From positions 1 through 64,000 of the forward strand of contig JACOST010000019.1 in the NCBI GenBank assembly GCA_016178705.1: a stretch of 64,000 bases of DNA, read 5' to 3'. The position numbers and the translations under genes are program-made. This DNA comes from Deltaproteobacteria bacterium (GTDB lineage Bacteria > Desulfobacterota > Binatia > HRBIN30 > JACQVA1). Below are positions 42,959 to 50,971 of the stretch, piece after piece; position 1 is the stretch's first letter, and every line of letters begins with the position of its first letter. Below the pieces are notes generated by a model that did no database searches, was not told where the DNA came from, and worked only from the letters and a program-made list of their open reading frames with translations.

Positions 42959-44011
42959 TCAGCCAATCACGATGCGCGCCGCGCGACCGAAGGCTCGGCG
43001 CCCTAGGTACACGACCGCGAGCGCGCCAGCCGCACCGACGACAAATGTGATCGAGTCGACGACTCGATTGGACAGGCCCCATTGCTGGTGCAAAGTGTCG
43101 CGGCAACCGTAGCGAAACCCAGCAATGAAAAAGAAATGGTAGAGGTATATGGGATACGTGGCATCGCTCAGCCAGCGCACGATCGGCTGTTCCGGCCAGT
43201 CCATCGCGAGCAAGAAGAGGCCGAGCACTGACGCATAGATCACCGCGTATTCCAGCGTCGCACGATCAATCCAACTCTGCCAACTCTGCCAACTCTGCCA
43301 ACTCGTCCCCGGCGGATACGCCAGCGCGAGCGAGAGCACCACCGCCGTGCCGAGCAATCCGAGACTGGCGATGATCCGCGGGCCTCTCCTCACGGTCACG
43401 ATCCAAGCCACGTGCTGCGCCGCCCAACATCCGGCGACAAAGTACCCCAACCAGCGCAACGGATTGCGCAGGTTCCAAAAGTACGCGTCCAGCGGCGACG
43501 AGTCGGAGAAAGCGATCGTGCCCCGTTCGCAGAGCCATGCCGTGGCGACGAGCACCGCGAGCACCGGCGTCATCGCGCCGGGGACGCGCGCGAGCGGCCA
43601 GCTCAGCAACGTCGCCACTATCAGCGGCATCATGAAGTAGTAGACCCCAACGGCGTCGCCGGTGAGAAGGTCCTTTGCGATTTGGTTCAACGGGAGTGGG
43701 CCGAGGACCAACCAGCGACCGGCGATCGCGATCGCGCTCGCCACCAGGTACGGCACGAGGATGCGTGTGACCCGAGCGCGGTGGTGGGAGAAATCGACGC
43801 GTGCCGGACTGAACGCGAGAAAGCCGGAAGCAAACAGGAACGCGGGCACCGCAAAACGTGTGAGGGCCTCGATGCTCAGGACGATGCCGACCTGCGCTCG
43901 CCAGAGCGTCAGATAGGCGTGAATCCAAATGACGGTCAGGATCGCCGCGGCTTTCAGGTAGTCGATCGACGCGTAGCGCTTTCGCCGGCGAGTCGACTGT
44001 GTGGCGACCAT
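42959..44011 (-). CDS. Acyltransferase family 3 membrane protein
   Basis: 350-residue polytopic O-acyltransferase. Seen: RYASIDYLKAAAILTVIWIHAYL with the catalytic His, FAVPAFLFASGFLAF, RVTRILVPYLVAS, and IYLYHFFF in the last third, all family-3 hallmarks. An in-frame 9-bp tandem repeat encodes WQSWQSWQSW near residue 240 in a loop. It would acylate a surface glycan made by the neighbouring membrane proteins. The start is MVATQSTRRRKRYAS, giving a short basic tail before the first helix. Confidence 0.85.
   Translation of the reverse strand: MVATQSTRRRKRYASIDYLKAAAILTVIWIHAYLTLWRAQVGIVLSIEALTRFAVPAFLFASGFLAFSPARVDFSHHRARVTRILVPYLVASAIAIAGRWLVLGPLPLNQIAKDLLTGDAVGVYYFMMPLIVATLLSWPLARVPGAMTPVLAVLVATAWLCERGTIAFSDSSPLDAYFWNLRNPLRWLGYFVAGCWAAQHVAWIVTVRRGPRIIASLGLLGTAVVLSLALAYPPGTSWQSWQSWQSWIDRATLEYAVIYASVLGLFLLAMDWPEQPIVRWLSDATYPIYLYHFFFIAGFRYGCRDTLHQQWGLSNRVVDSITFVVGAAGALAVVYLGRRAFGRAARIVIG
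43271..43304. repeat. In-frame 9-bp tandem repeat
   Basis: Three full CCAACTCTG units plus a partial fourth, read on the minus strand as repeated Trp-Gln-Ser in the acyltransferase. Copy number could vary without shifting the frame. Confidence 0.85.
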
Positions 44012-44056
44012 CCACGCCCCATACTTGGGAGCGGGGCGCGGAGCAAATTCGCACGG

Positions 44057-44146
44057 GTAACGGAAGACGGGAGACGGGAAACGTCAGATGGCACGGAGCG
44101 AGCGTCCCCGTCTTCCGTCTTACGTCTCCCGTCTTCCGTTCCTTGT
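44057..44146. repeat. Palindromic GACGGGAGACG / CGTCTCCCGTC spacer repeat
   Basis: GGAAGACGGGAGACGGGAAACG on the left is answered by CGTCTTACGTCTCCCGTCTTCC on the right, forming a hairpin. Related arrays occur at 45355, 46380, 49420, 59770 and 63450. Confidence 0.65.
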
Positions 44147-44152
44147 ATAGAT

Positions 44153-44183
44153 CGCCAGCATTTTTACGGCTATTATGCTGGCG
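44153..44183 (+). promoter_or_regulatory. Perfect 9-bp palindrome abutting the DUF4143 gene start
   Basis: CGCCAGCAT (44153-44161) and ATGCTGGCG (44175-44183) are exact inverses around a 13-base loop, and the ATG at 44184 follows directly. TATAGAT just upstream could be a -10 box. It may be an operator or an mRNA hairpin over the ribosome binding site. Confidence 0.45.
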
Positions 44184-45344
44184 ATGTATGCACGCGAACT
44201 ACCCCTGCCGGAGCGCTCGTTCTTTCTGTTCGGCCCGCGCGGCACCGGAAAGACCACGTGGCTCCGTAAAGTGCTGCCCGCGGCGCACCGGGTCGATCTC
44301 CTCACCGACCGCGAGCTCATCCGGTTCATGCGCCATCCCGGCCGCTTTACTCAAGAGGTCGAGGCACTACCGGCCGGCACGTGGATCGTCGTCGATGAGG
44401 TGCAGAAGCTCCCGCCGCTGCTCAACGAGGTGCAGGACCTCATCGCCAGGCACGGCAAGCGCTATCGCTTCGCGCTGACCGGATCGAGCGCGCGGAAGCT
44501 GAAGCGGGGGCAAGTCAATCTCTTGGCGGGCCGCGTGATCAATCGGAAGTTCTTCCCGCTCACGGCGGCCGAGATGGGCCGTGACTTTGCCGTCGATGAT
44601 GTCCTCCGCTACGGCAGCCTGCCGGCGGTCGTCGCTGAAGACGGAGGTGATGCGGCACGCGTTGATCTGTTGGAAGCCTACAGCGAGAACTATCTCACTC
44701 AAGAGATTCGCCAGGAAGCTGTGGTCAAGCGCCTGGATGCCTTCACGCGCTTTCTCGAAGTCGCGGCGTTGATGAATGCCGAGGTGGTCAATGTCGCGGG
44801 ACTGTCTCGCGACGCGGCCGTCGCGCGGCCGACCGTGCAAGGCTATTTCGAAATTCTCACCGACACCCTGATCGGCACCTGGCTGCCAGCTTGGCGGCCC
44901 CGCGCGAAGGTCAAAGAGGTCAAGCATCCGAAGTTCTATTTCTTCGACACCGGAACCGTCCGCGCGCTCGCCGGGCGCCTACGCGAACCGCTCAGCGATC
45001 CAGAGCGTGGTCATTTGCTGGAGACCTATGTGTTCCACGAGCTGCGCGCCTACCTGAATCGCTCCGGTTGCGGCGGCCAACTCGCCTACTGGCGCACGCC
45101 GGCGGGTTCTGAGGTTGATTTTGTTTGGACCCGCGCCGCCGCGGCCGTCGGCATTGAGGTCAAGGGCGCCACGCGCTGGCGTCAGGGCGATGGCGCCGCG
45201 CTCAAGCAATTGGCGGACGCGAAACACTTCAAGCGCGTCTTCGGCGTCTACCTTGGCCAGGAAAGCCTGCGCGACGGACCCGCTCTGATCTTGCCGCTGC
45301 GCGAGTTTCTCCGTCGTCTCGCTGCTGGTGAGGTGATCGGCTGA
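44184..45344 (+). CDS. AAA+ ATPase with DUF4143 domain
   Basis: 386-residue orphan ATPase of the widespread AAA_14/DUF4143 group. Seen: Walker A GPRGTGKTT, Walker B IVVDEVQ, sensor ALTGSSARKL, a winged-helix middle part, and a C-terminal restriction-like fold with YWRTPAGSEVDFVW and GIEVKG (Asp, then Glu-x-Lys). An alternative ATG 9 bases upstream lies within a perfect palindrome, so 44184 is preferred. Such genes are isolated and often laterally moved; function is unknown. Low-complexity repeats border it on both sides. Confidence 0.88.
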   Translation: MYARELPLPERSFFLFGPRGTGKTTWLRKVLPAAHRVDLLTDRELIRFMRHPGRFTQEVEALPAGTWIVVDEVQKLPPLLNEVQDLIARHGKRYRFALTGSSARKLKRGQVNLLAGRVINRKFFPLTAAEMGRDFAVDDVLRYGSLPAVVAEDGGDAARVDLLEAYSENYLTQEIRQEAVVKRLDAFTRFLEVAALMNAEVVNVAGLSRDAAVARPTVQGYFEILTDTLIGTWLPAWRPRAKVKEVKHPKFYFFDTGTVRALAGRLREPLSDPERGHLLETYVFHELRAYLNRSGCGGQLAYWRTPAGSEVDFVWTRAAAAVGIEVKGATRWRQGDGAALKQLADAKHFKRVFGVYLGQESLRDGPALILPLREFLRRLAAGEVIG

Positions 45345-45402
45345 CACTCACCCCGCCCGTCTCTCGTTTCCCGTCTCCCGTCTTGTGGAGGAACCCTTCT
45401 CG

Positions 45403-45651
45403 TCAACCGATCTCTCGTTGCCCTTTGCGCAGACGGCGGCGCGCGACAGGGGCGCGGCGGCGGCGCATCTGCGCCAGCAACTGGTCGACCGACAGGGCAC
45501 CGAGCAGACGGTGACGCAATTCAGCATAGTCCCCGTGACCACGCTCGGTCTGCATTGCGAACCGGAGGGCACCCGCGGGGCCAAGTTTCTTCACCAGCGC
45601 TTCCCAGCCTACGGCGCGCACCTCAGCGTCGGTCAAATGTTCGCTCTTCAT
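45403..45651 (-). CDS. Small partner protein of the PIN-domain gene (antitoxin candidate)
   Basis: An 82-residue protein: MKSEHLTDAEVRAVGWEALV, then KKLGPAGALRFAMQTERGHG, DYAELRHRLLG, and a very basic end. This layout is known from small proteins encoded next to PIN-domain genes. Its ATG overlaps the PIN stop by 4 bases (ATGA), so the two are co-translated. No DNA-binding motif such as AbrB or RHH is visible. The order is toxin first, partner second, the reverse of usual VapBC. The basic tail could bind RNA or DNA. Confidence 0.65.
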   Translation of the reverse strand: MKSEHLTDAEVRAVGWEALVKKLGPAGALRFAMQTERGHGDYAELRHRLLGALSVDQLLAQMRRRRAPVARRRLRKGQREIG

Positions 45652-46103
45652 TCTCGCTCCTCTCCAACCAACTCGGCCAGCGCTTGTTGGGGCAGAACTA
45701 CGCGAATCGCCAGTTGCGTCCCCGCGCGCAGGCACCGGCGGATCATTCGGTCATCAGTCGTGACGAGCAGCCCCGCCCGGCCAGCCTCCGCCGCGGCGAC
45801 GTGCAACGCATCGAGGCCGCGCAGTCCAAAGCGCTCCAGGGTACGCGCGCGCCGCGTCACCGGTGGCGAAAGCTTCACTACGGCGTGCGCCAGAGCTACG
45901 AGGCAGAGAACCTTCCGCGCTCGGTCCGGGTCTGGGTTCTGACTCGCTTCGAAGACCACGTATTCCGAACCAACCAGCTCAATCCGGCCCGCTTCGACCA
46001 GCGACAACAGCATCGCCACGGCTTCGGCCTCTATGCGCGTACGCGGCTGACTCAAATCGTCGAAGGGACGGTTGAAAGCACTCGTGTTCAGGTAGATGCG
46101 CAC
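45648..46103 (-). CDS. PIN-domain protein (VapC-like ribonuclease fold)
   Basis: 151-residue PIN-domain protein. Seen: MRIYLNTSAFNRPFDD (first strand), an acidic EASQNPDPDR region, LRGLDALHVAAAEAG with the conserved Asp, and LLVTTDDRMI. In most relatives the first strand reads YLDTS or YLDNC, giving a catalytic Asp; here it is Asn6 (codon AAC, one base from GAC), so activity may be lowered or lost. It is the first gene of a coupled pair with the 82-residue protein. A 28-bp piece of its 3' region recurs exactly at 63583-63610. Confidence 0.75.
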   Translation of the reverse strand: MRIYLNTSAFNRPFDDLSQPRTRIEAEAVAMLLSLVEAGRIELVGSEYVVFEASQNPDPDRARKVLCLVALAHAVVKLSPPVTRRARTLERFGLRGLDALHVAAAEAGRAGLLVTTDDRMIRRCLRAGTQLAIRVVLPQQALAELVGEERE

Positions 46104-46458
46104 AACGACCGCAACTTACCCAGGCAAGCCGTCTCGAGCAAGCCGCGACTCGTGCCGGCAAGCGGAGGTTGCGTGACGATCATCTCGCGCAAAGACGCAA
46201 CGGCGCGAGGAAGACCACCACAACGCCAGTCTACATTTCTCATCTGCTTGAAGAGGCGCGCGTCCATGGCCTCGCCATCCTGACACCCGATCCCCTCATC
46301 AGCCAGTATCCGGTACGCTGCGCTTTGAGCCAATCGAGCGAGTAGAGCACCAACGGTGAATTCCGTGCAATGAGCCGTCCAACGTCTTACGTCTCCTGTC
46401 CGCCTCACGTCTTCCGTCTCCCGTCTCACGTCCCAAGGTTTCCCGTCTCCCGACCGGA
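46104..46458. other. Spacer with dispersed repeat words, no gene
   Basis: About 46110-46215 holds CAACTTACCCAGGC, GTGCCGGCAAGCGGAGG and GTGACGATCATCTCGCGC followed by AAAGACGC, a block repeated at 63735-63800. About 46375-46450 holds iterated CGTCTCCCGTC words. In between, no supported gene. Confidence 0.55.
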
Positions 46459-48624
46459 TCACTTGATGTATCCGAGCGCACGCAGCTTCTCTTCTTGCTC
46501 GGGTTGCAACTTGGCTTGCTCTGCTTTGACACCGGCTGCCGCCCCCGCGAGCGACGTCTTAGTTGCCAGACAGGTCGCGTCGTACGTATCGAGCAAGGTT
46601 CGCAGATCAGCTACCTCTGCGGCGTGCGTGTCATAGATGTCTTTCTTCTCGCCCGGATCAGTCGCCAGATCGTAGAACGGGTAGAAGGGTTGCCGTTGGA
46701 GATCGAGATAGCGGCAGAGCTTGCGGGTACCCAACTGAGCCAGGTAGCCGGGGCGTTCGAAGAGAATCGGTTCGTAGTCCGGTCCGTTGCCAGAAGCGCC
46801 CCAGGCCTCACTGAACAGCACGCGCGGGCTTGCACTCGCCCGCTTGCCCTGCAGCAACGGCACCAGACTTACCCCAGTCATCTGGCGCACGCCGGCCACG
46901 CCCGCCAGCTCCAAGATCGTCGGCATCAGATCCACGTGACCCACCGGATCGACGATTCGTTCCCCGTGAGCAATGCCGGGTCCCCAAAACATCAACGGCA
47001 CGTGCGAGACTTCCTCGAAGAAGTGCGGTCCGTGACCCCATAAGCCATGCTCGAAAAACTCCTCGCCGTGATCGGACACCACAATGAAGATGGTGTTGCG
47101 ATCGAGCCCTTCCATCTTGAGGGCGTCGAACAAGAGGCGGAGCTGATCGTCGGTGTAGCGAATTTCCTGATCGTACCCGACGACATCGCGCAGCGGTCGC
47201 GGCGATGCTTCGGTAACCGTTTGGCCTTCGCGCGAGGTGAAAAGTCCCCGGTAGCGCGGCGGAGGCGTGTACGGGTCGTGCACCTGGAACGTATGCAGGA
47301 ACAGGAAGAAATGCTTGTCCTTGTTTCGCCGAAGCCAGGCCGCGCCCTTCGCGAACGTCGACTCGACCTGCCCGATTGGCTGCATCATGTCGGGGCTGGT
47401 GTTCTCCGCGTACACGTTGAAACCGCGATTGAAGCCGTGCGTCGCGTCCAACCAGCCGTCCTCGGTCACCGCGCCGGTTTCGAAGTCGTTCTCGCGCAAG
47501 ACCTGGGCGAGGGTCGTCAACCACGGCGGCAGCACTTCCATTCCCTGCGTCAAGCCGTGCACGCAGGGCGGAACCGACGTGAACATCGTCATGTGCGACG
47601 GTGGCGTCGTGGTGGCGGCAGCCACGCAATGGTCGAAGACGGTACCGTGCTTGGCGAACGTGGCGTCGATGAACGGTGCGGTGTCGAACGAGAACCCGTA
47701 GCTGGTCAAGTGATCGGCGCGCAGCGTGTCGATCGACAACAGGATGATGTTGGGTGGTTTCGACGCGGGCTTTTCCGGCGCAAACACCGTCGGGTTCGCC
47801 CACAACGGGAACGAGTACGCTTGGGGTTCACCTTGCAGTTCCGTTTCGAACGCCAGGACCCGGGTCGAATCCGCCACCGACTCCAGCGACACCCGCCGAT
47901 CGTGCCAGCCGTGGCCCGCTTCGGAACGGGCATCCAAGTTTTCCGTGAACAACAGATCGCAGGTCTTGTCATCGCAGGCTTTGATCGTGAAGGTGACTGG
48001 CGGCTGCGACCAAGCAGCGCGCGGGATGCCGATGGCAAAGTCGAGATACGCATGCGGAGGAATGTGAACGCTCGCAGTTCGATACGAAGTCGACCGCTCT
48101 GAACCGACCGCGAATCCTTCGATGTGCACGCCGATCGTAGAACCGGCGGCGGCATTCGGGACCGGCAGATGAATCCGCACTCGCTTTAGATTGCCGGCGG
48201 CCTCGGGCGTGACCACCATGGCGGGCAACCGGTTCCAGGTCGTGCCGACACGCGCCCGCGGCAGCAGCACGATGCGGTCCGCAGCAGTAAGTTCCGGTGG
48301 CACATCGGGAGCGAACGACACCGCACCATCGGTCGGCACAACCGCTTCCTCGGTGTACACCACTGGTGCGTGCGGCGCCCTGGCCAGCACGTAACGGGTT
48401 TCGTTGAGCAGGGTTTCAGTCAGGCGCTCCGCCGCTTGTCTGCTCGCATCTGTGGACTCCGCGGCCGGGCGATCGGCCGCCGTCGCTGTCGCATTCGGTC
48501 GCCACTGCGAATCAACCAAACGATAGTACGGCTTGAATTTCGCGTCCGCCCGAGCGCGCCACCACCATGTGCCGGCAGCAACAACCGCCGACGCGAGGAT
48601 AACGAGAAACCATTTGCGGTTCAT
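46459..48624 (-). CDS. Sulfatase-superfamily protein without the formylglycine motif
   Basis: A 721-residue membrane-anchored or secreted protein: one N-terminal helix (FLVILASAVVAAGTW), about 260 residues of beta-rich region, then an alkaline-phosphatase-like sulfatase domain from residue 290. Metal Asp residues appear in LLSIDTLRAD (D299, D304) and VSDHGEEF. The activation site normally C/S-x-P-S-R reads T340-P-P-S343-H344, so formylglycine sulfatase chemistry is not expected. Thr-nucleophile relatives act as phosphodiesterases or phosphotransferases on lipids or glycans. It ends KLRALGYIK, common in this group. It lies 46 bases after the DUF5989-like gene. Confidence 0.82.
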   Translation of the reverse strand: MNRKWFLVILASAVVAAGTWWWRARADAKFKPYYRLVDSQWRPNATATAADRPAAESTDASRQAAERLTETLLNETRYVLARAPHAPVVYTEEAVVPTDGAVSFAPDVPPELTAADRIVLLPRARVGTTWNRLPAMVVTPEAAGNLKRVRIHLPVPNAAAGSTIGVHIEGFAVGSERSTSYRTASVHIPPHAYLDFAIGIPRAAWSQPPVTFTIKACDDKTCDLLFTENLDARSEAGHGWHDRRVSLESVADSTRVLAFETELQGEPQAYSFPLWANPTVFAPEKPASKPPNIILLSIDTLRADHLTSYGFSFDTAPFIDATFAKHGTVFDHCVAAATTTPPSHMTMFTSVPPCVHGLTQGMEVLPPWLTTLAQVLRENDFETGAVTEDGWLDATHGFNRGFNVYAENTSPDMMQPIGQVESTFAKGAAWLRRNKDKHFFLFLHTFQVHDPYTPPPRYRGLFTSREGQTVTEASPRPLRDVVGYDQEIRYTDDQLRLLFDALKMEGLDRNTIFIVVSDHGEEFFEHGLWGHGPHFFEEVSHVPLMFWGPGIAHGERIVDPVGHVDLMPTILELAGVAGVRQMTGVSLVPLLQGKRASASPRVLFSEAWGASGNGPDYEPILFERPGYLAQLGTRKLCRYLDLQRQPFYPFYDLATDPGEKKDIYDTHAAEVADLRTLLDTYDATCLATKTSLAGAAAGVKAEQAKLQPEQEEKLRALGYIK

Positions 48625-48670
48625 AAGCCCTGAGCCGTTCGACGATGACTTCGCGAGAGAACGGGCGTCG

Positions 48671-48796
48671 TCAGAACTCCGTATAGATGAACTTCAGCGG
48701 TTCTTCGGGCGCAAACAGCACGCACAGGACAATCAGGATCACATAGAGCGCCACCTTCCAGTTGTTCGCGACAAAGCGCAGCATCAGATTTTTCAT
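48671..48796 (-). CDS. DUF5989-like membrane microprotein
   Basis: A 41-residue protein starting MKNLMLRFVANNWKVALYVI, with a single membrane helix and the ending FIYTEF. It resembles the tiny DUF5989 proteins found beside SxtJ and MBOAT acyltransferase genes, whose ends read FIYTLF or similar. An in-frame ATG at 48841 would add 15 residues; neither start has a strong Shine-Dalgarno. It sits upstream of the sulfatase-fold gene and near an MBOAT gene, matching the known context of the family. Family assignment is from memory of the motif. Confidence 0.55.
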   Translation of the reverse strand: MKNLMLRFVANNWKVALYVILIVLCVLFAPEEPLKFIYTEF

Positions 48797-48950
48797 GACC
48801 GTAGACTCTTCGCCGCCGGGCTCACTCCCGTTTGGATTCATCGACCACTCTAAAGCACGAAGTCGCGTTGAACTTCCAGCCCGAAGATTCGAACGATCGC
48901 CTGCGCCCGACGGTTGACGGCAGGCTTGATCACTGGTTTATGCTGCGGAC

Positions 48951-49418
48951 ATGAGAAAAGTACTAGGCGCAAAACTCGCCACCGCAATTTTGGCGGCAGT
49001 CCTTCTCGCCGCCGGATGCTCGGAGTCAACGCCGGGGGTGCTCACGCTCACCCCGGCTGGCATGAACCCGACGGGAAAGTTCACAGTGGACCCTGCCGGT
49101 GTTGTCGCCTTTTGGGGCAATGGAGCCCTGCAATCGAAGGTGCACGCTGAGAAGGGGCCGGTCACCATCACGATCAATGCGTGGGGTCACACCGTAGACG
49201 GTGAGGCGCCGATACTTCTCGCCGATCTCGAAGCGCGCGTCGTCGGAAAACTGGTCATCGACTCGGACAAGCCGAAGGACTACGTCATCAACACCGGCGC
49301 ACAACACGCAGGAACGACGATCTTCGGCCTCACATTCTCCAATCACGCCGACAAACCACCCAACGCACTCGCCGGACGCTGGCTGGTCGTCAAGAGCGTG
49401 ACGATTGAGCAGAAGTGA
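48951..49418 (+). CDS. Predicted lipoprotein with carbohydrate-binding-like beta domain
   Basis: A 155-residue lipoprotein with signal peptide and lipobox LLAAGC (Cys23). The mature region VVAFWGNGALQSKVHAEKGP, then TITINAWGHTVDGEAPILLA, and GTTIFGLTFSNHAD, resembles small calcium-dependent carbohydrate-binding modules (CBM60-type). It faces the MBOAT gene convergently. It may bind an exported glycan at the outer membrane; the function is inferred only from the beta pattern. Confidence 0.6.
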   Translation: MRKVLGAKLATAILAAVLLAAGCSESTPGVLTLTPAGMNPTGKFTVDPAGVVAFWGNGALQSKVHAEKGPVTITINAWGHTVDGEAPILLADLEARVVGKLVIDSDKPKDYVINTGAQHAGTTIFGLTFSNHADKPPNALAGRWLVVKSVTIEQK

Positions 49419-49419
49419 G

Positions 49420-49478
49420 AGGACGGAAGACGGGAGACGGAAAACGTGAGACGGAAAACGTTTTGACGTGAGAGGTGG
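49420..49478. repeat. GACGGAAGACGGGAGACGG spacer repeat
   Basis: Iterated GACGGAAGACGGGAGACGG and AAACGTGAGACGG words between the convergent lipoprotein and MBOAT genes, the same family as 44057-44146. Confidence 0.6.
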
Positions 49479-49503
49479 AGGGGTGAGGTAAGGCGACCTC
49501 GCC

Positions 49504-50703
49504 TCAGCGAACGCCCAATAGGCGGGCGATGATCAGCGACGCCTTGTCTAGGTCACACACAAACAGCACCCAGCCGATACAGACGAAGTGGAATGTGAAA
49601 ACGCCGGCGGCGACGCGCAGCGCGACCGGCCCCTCTCCCTGCTTTGGTCCGAGCAGACGCTCGCGCACGCGTCCGTAGACGCGGTACAGGTTGAGCGCGA
49701 TGCCGTGGTACATGCCCCACACCATGAAGTGAAAGGCGGCGCCGTGCCACAGGCCGCACAACGTCATCGCGACGAAGCGATTCAGATACGAACGCAGCTC
49801 GCCGTGGCGGCTGCCGCCGAGAGGAATGTACAGGTAGTCGGTGATCCACGACGTCAGCGAAATGTGCCAGCAGCGCCAGAAGCGCGCGATGTTGGGCTGC
49901 AAGTAGGGATAGTTGAAATTCTCCTGCACGGTGTAGCCGAACAGTTTCGCGCTGCCGATGGCGATGTCGGAGTAGCCAGAGAAGTCAAAGTAGATCTGCA
50001 GTGCGTAGCCGTAGACGGCGAGCCAGAGCTGCACCCACGTGTACGCCTCGGGATGCGCGAACACGGGGGCGCACAACGGGGCGACCGTGTCGGCGATCAG
50101 CGTCTTCTTGGCGAGGCCGAAGAGAATGCGCTCGAGGCCGGCGCTGACGTTGGCGGGGTCGAGCGCCCGCTGCGCGTACTCTTGCGGGTTGAACTGCTGG
50201 AAGCGTTTGATTGGCCCGCAGATCAGCGTCGGGAAGAACATGATGAAGAGCGTGAAGTCGCGCAGGCCGGCGGGCGGGAACGTGCCGCGATAGACCTCGA
50301 TCAGGTAGTGCACGTACTCGAAGATGAAGAACGAAATCGCCAGCGGCGCACGCAACTGCGCCGACGCAGCCTGAATCGGCTGCGCGCCGGGAAATACCAG
50401 CGCGAGCGACTCGAAGAAAAACCCTTGGTACTTGTAATACCCGAGCAACCCGATGCAGCCGCCGACGCCGACGATGAAGGCGAAACGCCTGCGCCGTCCC
50501 GCGCTCGGCGGCACCAGGAAGCTGAGACCGAACACCAGGAGCGTTGTGGCAGTGATCAGCAGAACGTGGATCGGGTAGTAGTACCAATAGAAATAGAAGC
50601 CGAAGCCCGTCAGCACCACGGGTCGCCAGCGTGCCGGGGCGAGCCAGTAGGTACAGAACGCAACGATCAGGAACAGCGCGTAGACCCAGGTGTTGAAGAT
50701 CAT
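49504..50703 (-). CDS. MBOAT-family O-acyltransferase (AlgI-like)
   Basis: 399-residue multi-pass membrane acyltransferase. Seen: MIFNTWVYALFLIVAFCTYW start, FYFYWYYYPIHVLLI, SFFIFEYVHYLIEVYRG, QIYFDFSGYSDIAIG, FWRCWHISLTSWITDYLYIPLGG, and LCGLWHGAAFHFMVWGMYHG with the catalytic His, all diagnostic of AlgI/DltB-type enzymes. I chose the internal ATG at 50703 because the upstream 21 bases do not fit the conserved start. It would bring acyl groups across the membrane for the SGNH proteins at 50972 and 52045, as AlgI works with AlgJ/AlgX. Confidence 0.92.
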   Translation of the reverse strand: MIFNTWVYALFLIVAFCTYWLAPARWRPVVLTGFGFYFYWYYYPIHVLLITATTLLVFGLSFLVPPSAGRRRRFAFIVGVGGCIGLLGYYKYQGFFFESLALVFPGAQPIQAASAQLRAPLAISFFIFEYVHYLIEVYRGTFPPAGLRDFTLFIMFFPTLICGPIKRFQQFNPQEYAQRALDPANVSAGLERILFGLAKKTLIADTVAPLCAPVFAHPEAYTWVQLWLAVYGYALQIYFDFSGYSDIAIGSAKLFGYTVQENFNYPYLQPNIARFWRCWHISLTSWITDYLYIPLGGSRHGELRSYLNRFVAMTLCGLWHGAAFHFMVWGMYHGIALNLYRVYGRVRERLLGPKQGEGPVALRVAAGVFTFHFVCIGWVLFVCDLDKASLIIARLLGVR

Positions 50704-50971
50704 CGCGTCTCCGCTCTCAAGCAACCCGCCTTGGGGTTGTTGCCGCGAGCGGTTTCAGGATCGCGAGCGGGCGAGGACACAAGGGACTCTCCACGGCGTT
50801 CGGCACAAAGTACGCGGGCCAAATCACACTCCAACCGGCATGGTCAACCGTGAGCCCGCCTCCCCCTGGTGGGCGCTCAAGGGGTCTGTATACGTGACAT
50901 CGCTCACACGGCGCGCCCATCGCAATTTACTCGATTGACAATTCTTCGTTTCCAAGCAAATTGCGTCCGCG

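Noticed and set aside
50935-50963. TTGACA with 17-base gap before AAATTG, as promoter of the SGNH gene
   Set aside because: The -10 box is poor and initiation would fall almost on the start codon; too weak to list.
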